This document shows, piece after piece, positions 25,334 to 34,767 of a stretch of DNA of 64,000 nt. Each line of letters starts with the position of its first letter. The stretch's first letter is position 1. Source of the stretch: CAZQQN01 sp964549595 (GTDB taxonomy: Bacteria > Bacteroidota > Bacteroidia > CAILMK01 > CAYYUA01); the NCBI GenBank assembly GCA_964549595.1, contig CAZJWK010000001.1, positions 1-64,000 on the forward strand, in the 5' to 3' direction. Both the position numbers and the translations under genes were made by a program. The notes below the pieces were generated by a model. That model had not been told where the DNA came from. It made no database searches and saw nothing but the letters and a program-made list of their open reading frames with translations.

Positions 25334-25873
25334 TCATTTTTTCAACCTTTTAAGCACAAAATTCAAGTTCCGGCTTACATCTTTCGCTATGACTTTTCCT
25401 TTCCCATCAACCAGGAACGACCTTGGAATGGATTCAATACCAAACTTTTTGACAGCTTTTGAATCCCAATGTTTCAAATCACTCACATCCGTTTTCCATG
25501 GCAAGCCAAACCTCTCATTAGCTTTTTTCCATTTATTCCGCTTTTTATCCAGTGATATGGAGTAAATGGCAAAGCCCTCACCACCACCCTTATCAAAACT
25601 GGCATTTTTGTACTTTTTGTAAAGCTGAACATGTCTGGGCATGGTTTTTTTGCAAGGTTTACACCAGGAAGCCCAGAAATAAACCAAAACAATTTTTCCC
25701 CTTAAGGATTTTAGGCTTATTTGCTTACCATTCAGGTTCTTCATGGTTAAGTCCGGTACTTGATCCCCATTACCAATTTTCCCACCGGGTTTCAGGCTTA
25801 GCTCAGGAGAGGAAGCAAAAGCAAAAGGCATAAATAAAGTCAGTGCAACTATAATGAGCATTCTGTTTACCAT
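25334..25873 (-). CDS. TlpA-like periplasmic thiol-disulfide oxidoreductase
   Basis: 179 aa from the ATG at 25873; this start is preferred over upstream in-frame ones because it opens into a signal peptide (core MLIIVALTLFMPFAFASS). A thioredoxin fold of the AhpC/TSA-Redoxin type follows: GDQVPDLTMKNLNGKQISL, then LVYFWASWCKPCKK with the redox motif WCKPC at residues 70-74, and the cis-proline in IESIPRSFLVD. Such proteins reduce disulphides in the periplasm, often for cytochrome c maturation. The gene is 88 bases after murA on the same strand. Confidence 0.85.
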   Translation of the reverse strand: MVNRMLIIVALTLFMPFAFASSPELSLKPGGKIGNGDQVPDLTMKNLNGKQISLKSLRGKIVLVYFWASWCKPCKKTMPRHVQLYKKYKNASFDKGGGEGFAIYSISLDKKRNKWKKANERFGLPWKTDVSDLKHWDSKAVKKFGIESIPRSFLVDGKGKVIAKDVSRNLNFVLKRLKK

Positions 25874-25961
25874 AAAAAAGGATTTGGATTCTGTAAAATT
25901 TAATAAGGATGATTCCTCATCCAAAGTTCCGAAATCACATAAGCCATTTAATGAATCATCA

Positions 25962-27290
25962 TTAAAGCTCCCATGAGAACTCAGCATGATAACGTTTTAT
26001 GCCAGCTCCCAAATCATTTAGCCTTTGGTCAATTTGCTCATACCCACGGTCAATTTGGTCAACATTGTAAATAGTGCTTTGCCCTTCTGCCGAAAGCGCT
26101 GCAATCAGCAAAGCTACCCCTGCCCGTATATCGGGTGAACGGACCTGGGTACCCCAAAGCGGATGCTCACGACCCAGCCCCATTACGGTTGCCCGGTGGG
26201 GATCGCACAAAATAACCTGGGCTCCCATTTCAATCAAATTGTCCACAAAGAAAAGGCGGCTTTCAAACATTTTTTGATGAATCAGCACATTGCCTTTGGC
26301 CTGCGTGGCAACAACCAGGGCAATGCTGAGCAAATCCGGCGTAAATTGAGGCCACGGGCCATCGGAGATGGTCAGAATAGAACCATCCAAATAGGTTTCC
26401 ACTTCATAATTCCGGTTTTTGGGTAATTGTATATCGTCTCCCTTAATGGTCAAATCAATGCCGAGTTTTTGGAACATAGCGGGAATTTGACCCAAATATT
26501 CAACTCCGGCATTTTTGATCCATAAATTAGATTGGGTCATGGCACCAAGTCCTAAAAAACTACCCACTTCTATCATATCCGGTAGGCAAGTATGATCAGC
26601 ACCTTTTAGGTTTTTTGTCCCCTGAACCACCAATTGATTGGTTCCAATACCTGAAACATGACCACCCATTTGTTTAATTAGCTTCCCCAATTGTTGCAAA
26701 TAAGGCTCACAAGCAGCATTGTAGATTGTCGTTTCTCCTTCTGCAAGGGAGGCAGCCATTAATGCGTTAGCGGTCCCGGTGACAGATGGTTCATCCAGGA
26801 AAATGAAATGGCCTTTAAGCTGTCCGGTTTCCACATCAAAGCATTCCCTTTTTCGGTCATAAGTAAAGGTTACGCCCAATTTTTCAAGCGCGAGGAAATG
26901 GGTATCCAATCGCCTCCGTCCTATTTTATCTCCGCCCGGCTTTGGTATTAACCCCCTGCCAAACCGCCCCAACAAAGGGCCTAAAAGCATCACCGAACCC
27001 CGCAAAGCGCTACCCAGCTTAAAAAAATGTTCAGATTCCAGGTAACCTAAATTAATGTCATCGGCATGAAAGGAATAGCTGTGTTCATCTATTTTTTCAA
27101 CCTTTACGCCCAATCCTTCAAGGATATCAATAAGTTTAAGGACATCGTTAATGGCCGGTATATTCCTTATCACCACCTTTTTATCCGTTAAAAGGGTGGC
27201 ACAAATAACTTGAAGGGCTTCATTTTTAGAGCCCTGGGGTTCGAGCGACCCTTCCAGCCTCACTGGTCCGTTTATCTCAAAAGCCTCCAT
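25962..27290 (-). CDS. murA: UDP-N-acetylglucosamine 1-carboxyvinyltransferase (Asp-type MurA)
   Basis: 442 aa. It transfers enolpyruvate from PEP to UDP-GlcNAc, the committed step of peptidoglycan synthesis. The family N-terminus is PQGSKNEALQVICATLL (with Lys22 and Asn23), and the catalytic loop reads KPGGDKIGRRRLDTH. The Cys that fosfomycin alkylates (Cys115 in E. coli, in PGGCTIG) is Asp121 here. Known Cys-to-Asp enzymes, such as the mycobacterial one, are active and resistant to fosfomycin. The rest of the sequence is normal in length. It lies 11 bases after the DUF4290 gene, in one operon with the helicase. Confidence 0.95.
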   Translation of the reverse strand: MEAFEINGPVRLEGSLEPQGSKNEALQVICATLLTDKKVVIRNIPAINDVLKLIDILEGLGVKVEKIDEHSYSFHADDINLGYLESEHFFKLGSALRGSVMLLGPLLGRFGRGLIPKPGGDKIGRRRLDTHFLALEKLGVTFTYDRKRECFDVETGQLKGHFIFLDEPSVTGTANALMAASLAEGETTIYNAACEPYLQQLGKLIKQMGGHVSGIGTNQLVVQGTKNLKGADHTCLPDMIEVGSFLGLGAMTQSNLWIKNAGVEYLGQIPAMFQKLGIDLTIKGDDIQLPKNRNYEVETYLDGSILTISDGPWPQFTPDLLSIALVVATQAKGNVLIHQKMFESRLFFVDNLIEMGAQVILCDPHRATVMGLGREHPLWGTQVRSPDIRAGVALLIAALSAEGQSTIYNVDQIDRGYEQIDQRLNDLGAGIKRYHAEFSWEL

Positions 27291-27301
27291 TAAATACCGG
27301 C

Positions 27302-27970
27302 TTAATGTTTCCGGGGTTTTTTGTTGTTGCGATTCTTATTGCCCTTATTGTTTCCTTTGCTTTGATGCTTGCTTTGAAATGGCTTACCTTGCTTACCTTG
27401 TCCTTTCTGGTTTTTTGGGGAACTGGGGTCAAAGTTTTTGTTCAGGTCTACAATGTTATCCAATTTAAGCTTGCCCCCTGATAATTCTTCTAAATGGTGA
27501 AGGATTACCTGGTCAGAAACTTTCTCATCATTCCATTTCCGGTAGGCCATTTTCATATAACTGGCGATGGCATTCACAAAAAAGTCTTTTTCCTGGCCGG
27601 GTTCCATGCGCAAAGCCTTGTTAATCATTAGCTCTACATTCTTGCCATAATGCTTATATTCAATATAATGCGTAGGATAATCCAGCCTTTCCGGTTTTTT
27701 CATAATATCCTCCTTTTTGGGAGGCGGGAAAGGACTATCAACATCCAGTTCGTAATCAGCCATGATATGAATTTGGTCCCAAACCTTGTGGATAAATTCC
27801 GTTTGATCCTTGTATTGGGGATTCATCTGGGCAACAATATGAACGATCGTTGAAGCAGCCCGATTCCGGGCATCACGATCCTCCAAATTCTTTGCATAAT
27901 TCACCATGCGCTGGATATTCCTGCCGTGTTCGGGCAGAATTAACCTTGGTAATTGCGTATTATATTCCAT
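27302..27970 (-). CDS. DUF4290 protein
   Basis: 222 aa from the ATG at 27970; a TTG lies three codons upstream in frame. MEYNTQLPRLILPEHGRNIQ, then MVNYAKNLEDRDARNRAAST and HIVAQMNPQ are the characteristic start of DUF4290, a family confined to Bacteroidota. It is helical, with no signal or membrane segment, and ends in a basic tail rich in Lys, Asn, Gln and Gly (about 50 residues), which might bind RNA. The function is unknown. It sits between the helicase (22 bases upstream) and murA (11 bases downstream), a gene order kept in many members of the phylum. Confidence 0.85.
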   Translation of the reverse strand: MEYNTQLPRLILPEHGRNIQRMVNYAKNLEDRDARNRAASTIVHIVAQMNPQYKDQTEFIHKVWDQIHIMADYELDVDSPFPPPKKEDIMKKPERLDYPTHYIEYKHYGKNVELMINKALRMEPGQEKDFFVNAIASYMKMAYRKWNDEKVSDQVILHHLEELSGGKLKLDNIVDLNKNFDPSSPKNQKGQGKQGKPFQSKHQSKGNNKGNKNRNNKKPRKH

Positions 27971-27992
27971 AATTGACAAAACTTTCTGATGA

Positions 27993-30245
27993 TTATTGAT
28001 TACGTAAGATTTTCATTTTAGCATACTTAAGCAGAATCCGCTTTTCCCCTTGGTCCTTAAAATTAATCACTGCTTTGCGGTTATGACCGGCGCCATCGAT
28101 TTGCTGAACAGTACCAAATCCGAAACGGCTGTGTTCAACTTCCATGCCTTCATCAAGTTCCGTTAGGTCTTCCGGTGCAAAATCGGCAGAGGGCTTATGG
28201 GTTGGGGTTTTTTTGGGAGAAGGCCCTTTTTTGCTAAGGTGATCCAGGGCACCGGTTTTCACATCATCCCCGTTAGTGGTTTGTTGAGCCTCAGCCATTT
28301 CCACATCGTATTCCAGGTATTTCGGATCAATTTCCTCAATAAAACGGCTGGATTCTGAATAAACCAACTTGCCCCATCTGAAACGAGAGGTTGCATAAGA
28401 TAGGGTTAGTTTTTGCTGTGCCCGCGTGATCGCCACATAAAACAATCGTCTTTCTTCCTCAAGATCAGAGCGCTCCTGCAAAGCCATCTGAGATGGGAAT
28501 AAATTTTCCTCTAACCCAACCACATAGATGTAAGAAAATTCCAGGCCTTTGGCCCCATGAGCGGTCATTAGGGTTACCTTATCCTGGGAAGTGTCTTTGT
28601 TATCCATATCCGTAATCAAGGCCACATCTTCCATAAAAGCACCCAGGGAAACATCTTCAAACTCTGAATTTTCAGAAAAATCCTTCATGGCACCCAATAA
28701 CTCTTCAATGTTTTCCTTGCGGCTCTTTCCTTCAATGGATTTGTCTTCATCAATGGCTTTTAATATACCAGAATTCTTGGCTATAAACATCCCGGCATCG
28801 TAAGCATTCTTGTCTTTAATCTCAATACCGAAAGTTTTAATCATGTTCGCAAACCGATCGACCGCTTTTTGGATTCGAGCACCGCTAACGTATTGCTGAA
28901 CATTATTAATGACTTCCCAGAGGGTTACATCATTTTCACTGGCGGTGACAACCAGCTTATCGACAGTGGTTTTACCAATGCCACGAGCCGGATAGTTGAT
29001 AACCCTTTTAAGTGCTTCTTCATCATTGGGGTTCAGGGCTAAACGGAAGTAGGCCAACAAATCCTTAATCTCCTTTCGCTGGTAAAATGAAAGCCCACCG
29101 ATGATCTGGTAAGGTATGCTCAATTTCCTCAAAGCTTCCTCAAAGGAACGGGATTGGGCATTAGTCCGGTATAATATGGCAAAATGGTCATTGGTTAACT
29201 GGTTTTGCATCTTCTCCTCAAAAATATTCTGGGCTATCAGCCTCCCTTCCTCGGTATCCGAATTGGCTTTCAGCACTTTGATTTTAGAACCCACGGAATT
29301 TTCGGTCCAAAGTTTCTTCTGAAGCTGTTCCTGGTTATACTGAATAATATGGGAAGAAGCCTCCACAATGTTTTTAGTAGAGCGATAATTCTTTTCCAGT
29401 TTATACACTGTCAATTCAGGGTAGTCCTGCTCAAAGTTCAGAATATTCTGAATATTAGCACCCCGGAAAGCGTAAATACTCTGGGCGTCATCCCCGACTA
29501 CACAAAGGTTCCGGTTTGCAGCGGCCAATTTTTTCACGATCAGATACTGAACATAGTTGGTATCCTGGTACTCGTCAACCAGGACATATTTAAATTTTTG
29601 CTGGTATTTGTTCAGCACATCCGGAAATTGATCAAAAAGCCGGTATGTATTGATGAGTAAGTCATCAAAATCCATCGCTCCGGCTCTGAAACAACGTTTC
29701 GTGTAAAGTTCATACAAACGGCCCAGCTTGGGACGTCCTGCGGCTATGTCCTCGGCTTGCTGTTGTTCGTCCTCATTATATTCCTTGGGGGTAATGAAAT
29801 TATTCTTGCAGAAAGAAATCCGGCCATAAACCATATTGGGTTTGTACAGCTTCGAATCCAGGCCTTCTTCCTTGACTAATGTTTTAATCAGGCTTTTGGA
29901 GTCATCCGTATCGTAAATGGTAAAATTTGCCGGATAACCCAGGCGATGGCCTTCAATACGCAAAATTTTGGCAAAAACGGAGTGAAAAGTGCCCATCCAT
30001 ATATTTCGCGCTTCAGTGCCAATGATCTGTTCAATCCGCTCCCGCATTTCACGGGCCGCCTTATTCGTGAAGGTAAGAGAAAGGATGTTGAATGGGTCCA
30101 CACCGGATTCCATTAAATAAGCGATCCGGTAAGTAATAACCCTGGTTTTGCCGGAACCTGCTCCGGCAATGATCATCAAAGGTCCTTCTTTGTGCTGAAC
30201 CGCTTGTTGTTGTGCCTCGTTAAGGTGAGCTAAATAGTCCTGCAT
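27993..30245 (-). CDS. UvrD/PcrA-type superfamily 1 DNA helicase
   Basis: 750 aa. All SF1A motifs are visible: LNEAQQQAVQHKEGPLMIIA with Walker A GAGSGKTRVITYR, motif II VDEYQDTN, motif III GDDAQSIYAFRGA, motif IV YRSTKNIV, motif V VTLMTAHGAKGLEF, and motif VI RRLFYVAITRAQQKLTL. It is a 3-prime to 5-prime helicase for nucleotide-excision and mismatch repair or replication-restart, of the PcrA/UvrD type. The C-terminus has a Lys/Pro-rich linker and a small domain (GMEVEHSRFGFGTVQQI) as in other PcrA. A TAnnTTTG box precedes it, and it leads the operon with DUF4290 and murA. Confidence 0.93.
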   Translation of the reverse strand: MQDYLAHLNEAQQQAVQHKEGPLMIIAGAGSGKTRVITYRIAYLMESGVDPFNILSLTFTNKAAREMRERIEQIIGTEARNIWMGTFHSVFAKILRIEGHRLGYPANFTIYDTDDSKSLIKTLVKEEGLDSKLYKPNMVYGRISFCKNNFITPKEYNEDEQQQAEDIAAGRPKLGRLYELYTKRCFRAGAMDFDDLLINTYRLFDQFPDVLNKYQQKFKYVLVDEYQDTNYVQYLIVKKLAAANRNLCVVGDDAQSIYAFRGANIQNILNFEQDYPELTVYKLEKNYRSTKNIVEASSHIIQYNQEQLQKKLWTENSVGSKIKVLKANSDTEEGRLIAQNIFEEKMQNQLTNDHFAILYRTNAQSRSFEEALRKLSIPYQIIGGLSFYQRKEIKDLLAYFRLALNPNDEEALKRVINYPARGIGKTTVDKLVVTASENDVTLWEVINNVQQYVSGARIQKAVDRFANMIKTFGIEIKDKNAYDAGMFIAKNSGILKAIDEDKSIEGKSRKENIEELLGAMKDFSENSEFEDVSLGAFMEDVALITDMDNKDTSQDKVTLMTAHGAKGLEFSYIYVVGLEENLFPSQMALQERSDLEEERRLFYVAITRAQQKLTLSYATSRFRWGKLVYSESSRFIEEIDPKYLEYDVEMAEAQQTTNGDDVKTGALDHLSKKGPSPKKTPTHKPSADFAPEDLTELDEGMEVEHSRFGFGTVQQIDGAGHNRKAVINFKDQGEKRILLKYAKMKILRNQ

Positions 30246-30277
30246 TAAGCAAAGCCCGCTTTAGGGTATTAACCTTT

Positions 30278-30285
30278 CAAAGTTA
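30278..30285 (-). promoter_or_regulatory. -7 promoter box of the helicase-DUF4290-murA operon
   Basis: TAACTTTG on the minus strand, a full TAnnTTTG match, 32 bases before the helicase ATG. No clear -33 TTG at the expected distance. Confidence 0.45.
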
Positions 30286-30710
30286 ATCCTTAAAGGTTGA
30301 TATTAAAAGAAATTTAGTTAATGTTCGATTCCTGTCTGGTTGGAGCCATTGTTGGACAAACCCGATGAAAACTCAAATTCGTTAACCTTTTAACGGTATG
30401 AGGGATTAATCTGTTTAACTAACCCTGAATTTGCTTAAGGCTAATAAAACCTTCTTGACGTTTCAAAGGATATTCATCAGATAAAAATACAGATAATGTC
30501 CTTTATTTTCGTTTTGATCGGATGACCTCTTAAGAAATCAAATCCGGTCTTTGATTTAAACCCCTTTCATACCTTGATTCAGACCGGGTTAGTAATTTTA
30601 TTGGCTATTTTATTCCATTCGGAATTGGCAAAAGGAAGTAAACAGCCGCCAAGGCAAAAGCATACAGTTAAAAAGGTGTTTTCGGGAAGCTTTGTTGGTT
30701 AACAAAGACC
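30286..30710. other. intergenic stretch without recognised genes
   Basis: About 425 bases between the helicase promoter and the rplS terminator. AT-rich, with no protein-like open frame on either strand, no tRNA fold and no repeat that I could find. Confidence 0.6.
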
Positions 30711-30749
30711 AATAAAAAAGGGACTGGTTGTGATTACCAAGTCCCTTTT
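30711..30749 (-). terminator. intrinsic terminator of rplS
   Basis: On the minus strand AAAAGGGAC pairs with GTCCCTTTT over 9 bp, extended by a bulged TGGT/ACCA; the stem is followed by the T-rich TTATT. It starts 24 bases past the rplS stop. Confidence 0.8.
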
Positions 30750-30772
30750 CGAGCACCTCAGAAAATACTGTT

Positions 30773-31120
30773 TTAAACACGCCTTTCTTTGATGCGTGTT
30801 TGTTTTTTACTTCGGCCGCGGACATAAGAAAGCTTATTCCTTCTGACCTTTCCACGCTTATTGACCTTTATGGTTTTGATTCTGGGTGAATGATAAGGGA
30901 AAATCCGTTCTACACCCACTCCTTCTGAGACTTTCCTGACGGTAAAGGTGTAGTTCAAACCAGCCCCTGATTCTTTAATAACAATTCCCTGGAAAGGCTG
31001 GCTTCGTTCCTTACCACCTTCCCGTATGAGGTATTGGACGGTAACGGTATCTCCGGGTGTAAATTCCGGAAGGTCATCCCTTAATTGATCTTCTTGAAGT
31101 GCTTTTAATGTGGCATCCAT
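30773..31120 (-). CDS. rplS: 50S ribosomal protein L19
   Basis: 115 aa. The sequence follows L19 throughout: an N-terminal helix, FTPGDTVTVQYLIREGGKER, QPFQGIVIKESGAGLNYTFT, then VGVERIFPYHSPRIKTIKVN and the basic RGKVRRNKLSYVRGRSKK. L19 sits at the interface of the two subunits. Its own terminator follows, and a -7 box lies in the 93 bases between it and trmD, so it can be transcribed from both its own promoter and the trmD transcript. The usual neighbours rpsP and rimM are missing here. Confidence 0.97.
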   Translation of the reverse strand: MDATLKALQEDQLRDDLPEFTPGDTVTVQYLIREGGKERSQPFQGIVIKESGAGLNYTFTVRKVSEGVGVERIFPYHSPRIKTIKVNKRGKVRRNKLSYVRGRSKKQTRIKERRV

Positions 31121-31154
31121 GATTGAAGGCTTTTTCCCTTTCTAAAACGAGCTG

Positions 31155-31162
31155 CAAAATTA
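31155..31162 (-). promoter_or_regulatory. -7 promoter box of rplS
   Basis: TAATTTTG on the minus strand, a TAnnTTTG match, 34 bases before the rplS ATG, in the gap between trmD and rplS. The -33 element is unclear. Confidence 0.45.
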
Positions 31163-31213
31163 GGACATTTTTAATACTTTTCCATGCCTGCTGTGTTAAA
31201 AATTTTGTGCGGA

Positions 31214-31906
31214 TCATGATTCGTCATCATCCAAAAGGTCAGGCCTTCTTTCCCGGGTCTTTTTTAAAGCTTTTTCATAACGCCATTCTTCAATTTTTTG
31301 ATGATTACCGGAAAGCAAAACATCGGGTACTTCCATCCCTTTAAAATGCTTGGGGCGTGAATAACTAGGTGCATCCAAAAGGCCTGCTTGAAAGGAGTCA
31401 GACAATGCAGAAGTCTCGTCCGATAAAACGCCGGGTAAAACCCTTACCAGGGCATCTGCCAACGCAGCCGCAGGGATTTCCCCTCCGGAAAGTACAAAAT
31501 CCCCAATAGAAATTTCTTTTGTCACATAATAGTCTCTGACTCTTTGATCAATGCCTTTATACCGGCCACAAAGCAAAATCAAATTTTCATTTAGGGACAA
31601 AGCATTAACCATGCTTTGGTTTAATGACTCCCCATCCGGGGTCAAAAAAATCACTTCATCATAAGTTCGTTCCCTTTCCAGGGTTTGGATACAATTAACA
31701 ATAGGCTCTACCAATAGGACCATTCCAGCACCACCACCAAAGGCATAGTCATCCACCTCCTTGCGTTTACCCCTTGAAATTCCATATTCACGCAAATCAT
31801 GTAAAGTAATGGTAACGAGTCCTTTTTCCTGTGCCCGCTTTAAAATGGATTGTTGAAGAAATCCGTCCAACATCCCAGGGAAAAGTGTAATAATATCGAT
31901 TCGCAT
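31214..31906 (-). CDS. trmD: tRNA (guanine-N1-)-methyltransferase
   Basis: 230 aa. It adds a methyl to N1 of G37 next to the anticodon of tRNAs such as those for Leu, Pro and Arg, preventing frameshifts. The trefoil-knot SPOUT fold is recognised from MRIDIITLFPGMLDGFLQQS, DDYAFGGGAGMVLLVEP, EVIFLTPDGE, LCGRYKGIDQRVRDYYV and ISIGDFVLSGGEIPA, the last forming the SAM pocket. The C-terminal domain has the family hallmark PSYSRPKHFKGMEVPDVLLS. It precedes rplS by 93 bases on the same strand. Confidence 0.96.
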   Translation of the reverse strand: MRIDIITLFPGMLDGFLQQSILKRAQEKGLVTITLHDLREYGISRGKRKEVDDYAFGGGAGMVLLVEPIVNCIQTLERERTYDEVIFLTPDGESLNQSMVNALSLNENLILLCGRYKGIDQRVRDYYVTKEISIGDFVLSGGEIPAAALADALVRVLPGVLSDETSALSDSFQAGLLDAPSYSRPKHFKGMEVPDVLLSGNHQKIEEWRYEKALKKTRERRPDLLDDDES

Positions 31907-31975
31907 GACTATGAATTTTTATCAATCTTGATAAAAGGCTAATATTCCGGAAACCGACCTCAGAGCCTTAGAAAA

Positions 31976-32725
31976 TTATAAACTTTCGTTGAGGAGGGTA
32001 AGCTCCTTCAGTTTTGGAAACGCTTTGGATTCCATGGCCTTGGGTAGCAAATCCACATGATTTGACCGGTGGGTGTCAGTCCCGACAAAATCCACCATGC
32101 CTTGCTTGATGAGGCGCTCAGCAAAATACTTGGCATTAGGCGAATAATAGCCTGTCAACGAATTGAGATTAATTTGAAAATAGACCCCTTTTTTATAAAT
32201 TTCTTTAAAACGCTCAAAATCCTCATAAAGGTAAATATAACGCTCAGGGTGAGCAAAAACCGGTTTAAATCCCTTCAATTTTATTTGGAAAAAACTCTCA
32301 AAGAGCTGGTTAGGCCGATTCATAAAGGAGGTTTCCACAAGGAGGTATTCGTCCCCAAAGCTTAACACATTGTTGTTAGCCACTTTTTCCAGGAACCACT
32401 CATCCATGTAATACTCACCGGAAGCTTCCATTTCCACAGGCAAGCCCTCCGCCTTAACCGCCTGTTGGACCGTTTCAAGGGCATCCTGAATTATTTCGGG
32501 TGAATTTTGGTAAAAATCACCCATTACATGGGGCGTGGCAATTAACTTTCGATACCCAAGTTCGGATAGGCGCCTTATCAAATCAAGGGATTCCTCAACG
32601 GAATCAACGCCATCATCGATTCCGGGCAAAAGGTGGGAATGCATATCAACCGATATGGGTATATCAACTAAGCCATATTTTTGTTTGGGTTTAAAAAAGT
32701 CCTTTAACAAATTCATGAAATCCAT
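31976..32725 (-). CDS. PHP-domain tyrosine-protein phosphatase (CpsB/YwqE type)
   Basis: 249 aa. Metal-binding PHP motifs are present in order: DMHSHLLPGIDDGV, IATPHVMGDFY, the GEYYMDEWF region, FAHPERY and FVGTDTHRSNHV. This is the manganese-dependent phosphatase that removes phosphate from the bacterial tyrosine kinase controlling capsule or exopolysaccharide export. The kinase and the rest of a capsule operon are not adjacent. The gene overlaps the ABC exporter gene by 13 bases and is translated after it, so the pair probably serves the same surface-polysaccharide function. Confidence 0.85.
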   Translation of the reverse strand: MDFMNLLKDFFKPKQKYGLVDIPISVDMHSHLLPGIDDGVDSVEESLDLIRRLSELGYRKLIATPHVMGDFYQNSPEIIQDALETVQQAVKAEGLPVEMEASGEYYMDEWFLEKVANNNVLSFGDEYLLVETSFMNRPNQLFESFFQIKLKGFKPVFAHPERYIYLYEDFERFKEIYKKGVYFQINLNSLTGYYSPNAKYFAERLIKQGMVDFVGTDTHRSNHVDLLPKAMESKAFPKLKELTLLNESL

Positions 32726-34563
32726 TCCTTTTCGGAAGCCTTCTTCTCTCCCTTAAACATTTCTTCCTGGTATAAGCTAACAAATTCCTGGTAATTCATT
32801 GACTTACTTAAACGTCCGTTTTCAATGACATTAATATTATCGCAAACCGAAAGGGTACTAAAACGATGACTAACCAAAACGATTGTTTTACCCTGATCCC
32901 TCAGGGTTTTTATGGATTGCAAAATTAATTTTTCGGTGGCTGTATCCAAGGCATTCGTGGCCTCGTCAAAAATCAGTAATCCTGCATTCTGATAAAGCGC
33001 GCGAGCAATAGCAATTCTTTGTTTTTGGCCTGCTGAAAGTTGCTCTCCCTCTTTTTTTATTTCCGTCCTTAAACCGTTCGGCAAATCCTCAACAAAGGCT
33101 TTTAGCCCCGCTTGTTCAACAGCCCTGTTTAACCGGTCATAATCGACAGATGCAGGATTTTCAGCAAAAGCAATGTTCTCATCAAGGCCCCCGTCAACAA
33201 GGAAATTTTGGTGCCAGACCAATCCTAATTGCTTTTGCCAATTTTTTCTGTTAATATCAGTTACAGGTTGATTATCCACCCTGATTTCCCCTTTATCCTG
33301 CACCAGTAGCTGCATTAAAACATACAATAGGGTAGACTTACCATCGCCGGATTTACCCGCAACCCCAACGATGCTACCTTTTGGTATGACCCAATTCACA
33401 TCTTTTAAAACAGGCTCTGAGGCATTTGGATATCGAAATGTGACATGGCTTAATTGAATATGATCTTCAAAAGGCAAACTTGCCACTTCCGTTTCCTGCC
33501 CACTTTGAAAAGCCTGTTCGGTATATTTCGTTTGATGCTCTTGGAGGGATTTAATGGCAAACGAATTGGCCTTCATGGTTAGTACGTTATCAAACAACCG
33601 TCCCAAAGTAGGCATTAATTTGTAAGAAGCCGCGGCATAGAGGCTCAAAAACAAAAAAAGCTCCCCTTGTCCCATTCCGATGGTTACCGTATAAACGGCA
33701 ATGACCAGGATCCCGGCGACAGCAGCCACTTCAATAAACTTACGGGAAAGGCCGCTCAAAACATGGGTCTTCGTGTGGAGATCATGAATCCGGGATTGAT
33801 AATGGGTAAACCGGTCCAGGAAAAACTTTTCTTTGTGGTAAAGCTTGATAATGGGAAAAGCTTGGCTGATCTGAAAAATACTAGCATTTCCAAAGGGTTG
33901 TAGCACATTCCGCTTTTCTCCCAAATCCCTGACCTTGTTTTTAGTGCCCTGGTAACCCCCTAAGACGATTGGCGTTAATACCAAAGCCAAAGCCAAAAAT
34001 ATCCAAACATTAATCGCCAGAACAATACCCAGGATCAAGAAAGTGATAAGGCTATCCCCGACAAATTGAATATACCTTAACAAGACCTGAAAGCCAAAAA
34101 GAAATGGAATATTTTTGCCTTTATGAGCCACTTCATGATTCCCGATTTCTTGGTGATACAGAAAATCCCGGGTCAGGAAAAACAAAGCTTGCTGCCTGGA
34201 ATGATCGGATGCAACATTTAGGGCAAACTGAGTTTGCCAGTAATCAATCAAAATATTGAAGCCATTTTTCAACACAAAAAGGAGCAAAATCCCAAGCAAT
34301 GAAATTATTAAAAACTCTTCATGGGAATCAACCGGTAAAAAATGGTAAACCGATTGCAAATAAGGCGTTTCCGCTATGAAATTTGGCTTGGCCACCATTA
34401 AGATATAAGGAATGACTGAAGCCAAACCAATTATTTCAAGAATGCTTCCCAGAAAATTTAAAAGCACCAAACCCCTTAATCGCTTTCTTTGGGCTCCTGT
34501 TAACAAGGCCCTTATCTGCTGCCCGGCATCCCAGAAAAATGGCCTTTTGGTAAAAAATCCCAT
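32713..34563 (-). CDS. ABC exporter, fused permease and ATPase
   Basis: 616 aa. Residues about 1-340 form the six-helix type IV exporter domain; the nucleotide-binding domain follows from about 365, with Walker A GKSGDGKST, Q-loop, signature LSAGQKQRIAIARAL, Walker B GLLIFDEATNALD and the switch His in VLVSHRFSTL. The relatives are flippases of lipid-linked oligosaccharides or polysaccharides such as PglK/MsbA. The downstream overlap (13 bases) with the PHP phosphatase and the divergent deacetylase and FemAB-like genes point to a glycan export role, but the substrate cannot be read. Confidence 0.9.
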   Translation of the reverse strand: MGFFTKRPFFWDAGQQIRALLTGAQRKRLRGLVLLNFLGSILEIIGLASVIPYILMVAKPNFIAETPYLQSVYHFLPVDSHEEFLIISLLGILLLFVLKNGFNILIDYWQTQFALNVASDHSRQQALFFLTRDFLYHQEIGNHEVAHKGKNIPFLFGFQVLLRYIQFVGDSLITFLILGIVLAINVWIFLALALVLTPIVLGGYQGTKNKVRDLGEKRNVLQPFGNASIFQISQAFPIIKLYHKEKFFLDRFTHYQSRIHDLHTKTHVLSGLSRKFIEVAAVAGILVIAVYTVTIGMGQGELFLFLSLYAAASYKLMPTLGRLFDNVLTMKANSFAIKSLQEHQTKYTEQAFQSGQETEVASLPFEDHIQLSHVTFRYPNASEPVLKDVNWVIPKGSIVGVAGKSGDGKSTLLYVLMQLLVQDKGEIRVDNQPVTDINRKNWQKQLGLVWHQNFLVDGGLDENIAFAENPASVDYDRLNRAVEQAGLKAFVEDLPNGLRTEIKKEGEQLSAGQKQRIAIARALYQNAGLLIFDEATNALDTATEKLILQSIKTLRDQGKTIVLVSHRFSTLSVCDNINVIENGRLSKSMNYQEFVSLYQEEMFKGEKKASEKEWIS

Positions 34564-34728
34564 TAGATTATTGACTTAATTCAAAAGGATCAGTTAATCA
34601 AAAAATCTCGACCCTTCAGATTTTGTTAAAACAATTTTAAACCCATTCCCTTTCCAGCTTTTTTTAATTTTTTGTCACATTCATAGTTCAAAGGAAAGGG
34701 ATTTTTAGGATGAAAAAAGGAATTCCTT

Positions 34729-34736
34729 TAGATTTG
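34729..34736 (+). promoter_or_regulatory. -7 promoter box of the DUF7033 protein gene
   Basis: TAGATTTG matches TAnnTTTG exactly, 31 bases before the TTG start at 34768, in the divergent region with the ABC exporter. This supports the unusual start codon, since the first in-frame ATG lies about 130 bases further in. Confidence 0.5.
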
Positions 34737-34767
34737 GCTTGAAAATTACCGGAAAATATAGCCTTTA

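Noticed and set aside
30610..30855. Minus-strand frame across the rplS terminator and end of rplS
   Set aside because: It begins inside rplS in another phase and continues through the terminator hairpin.
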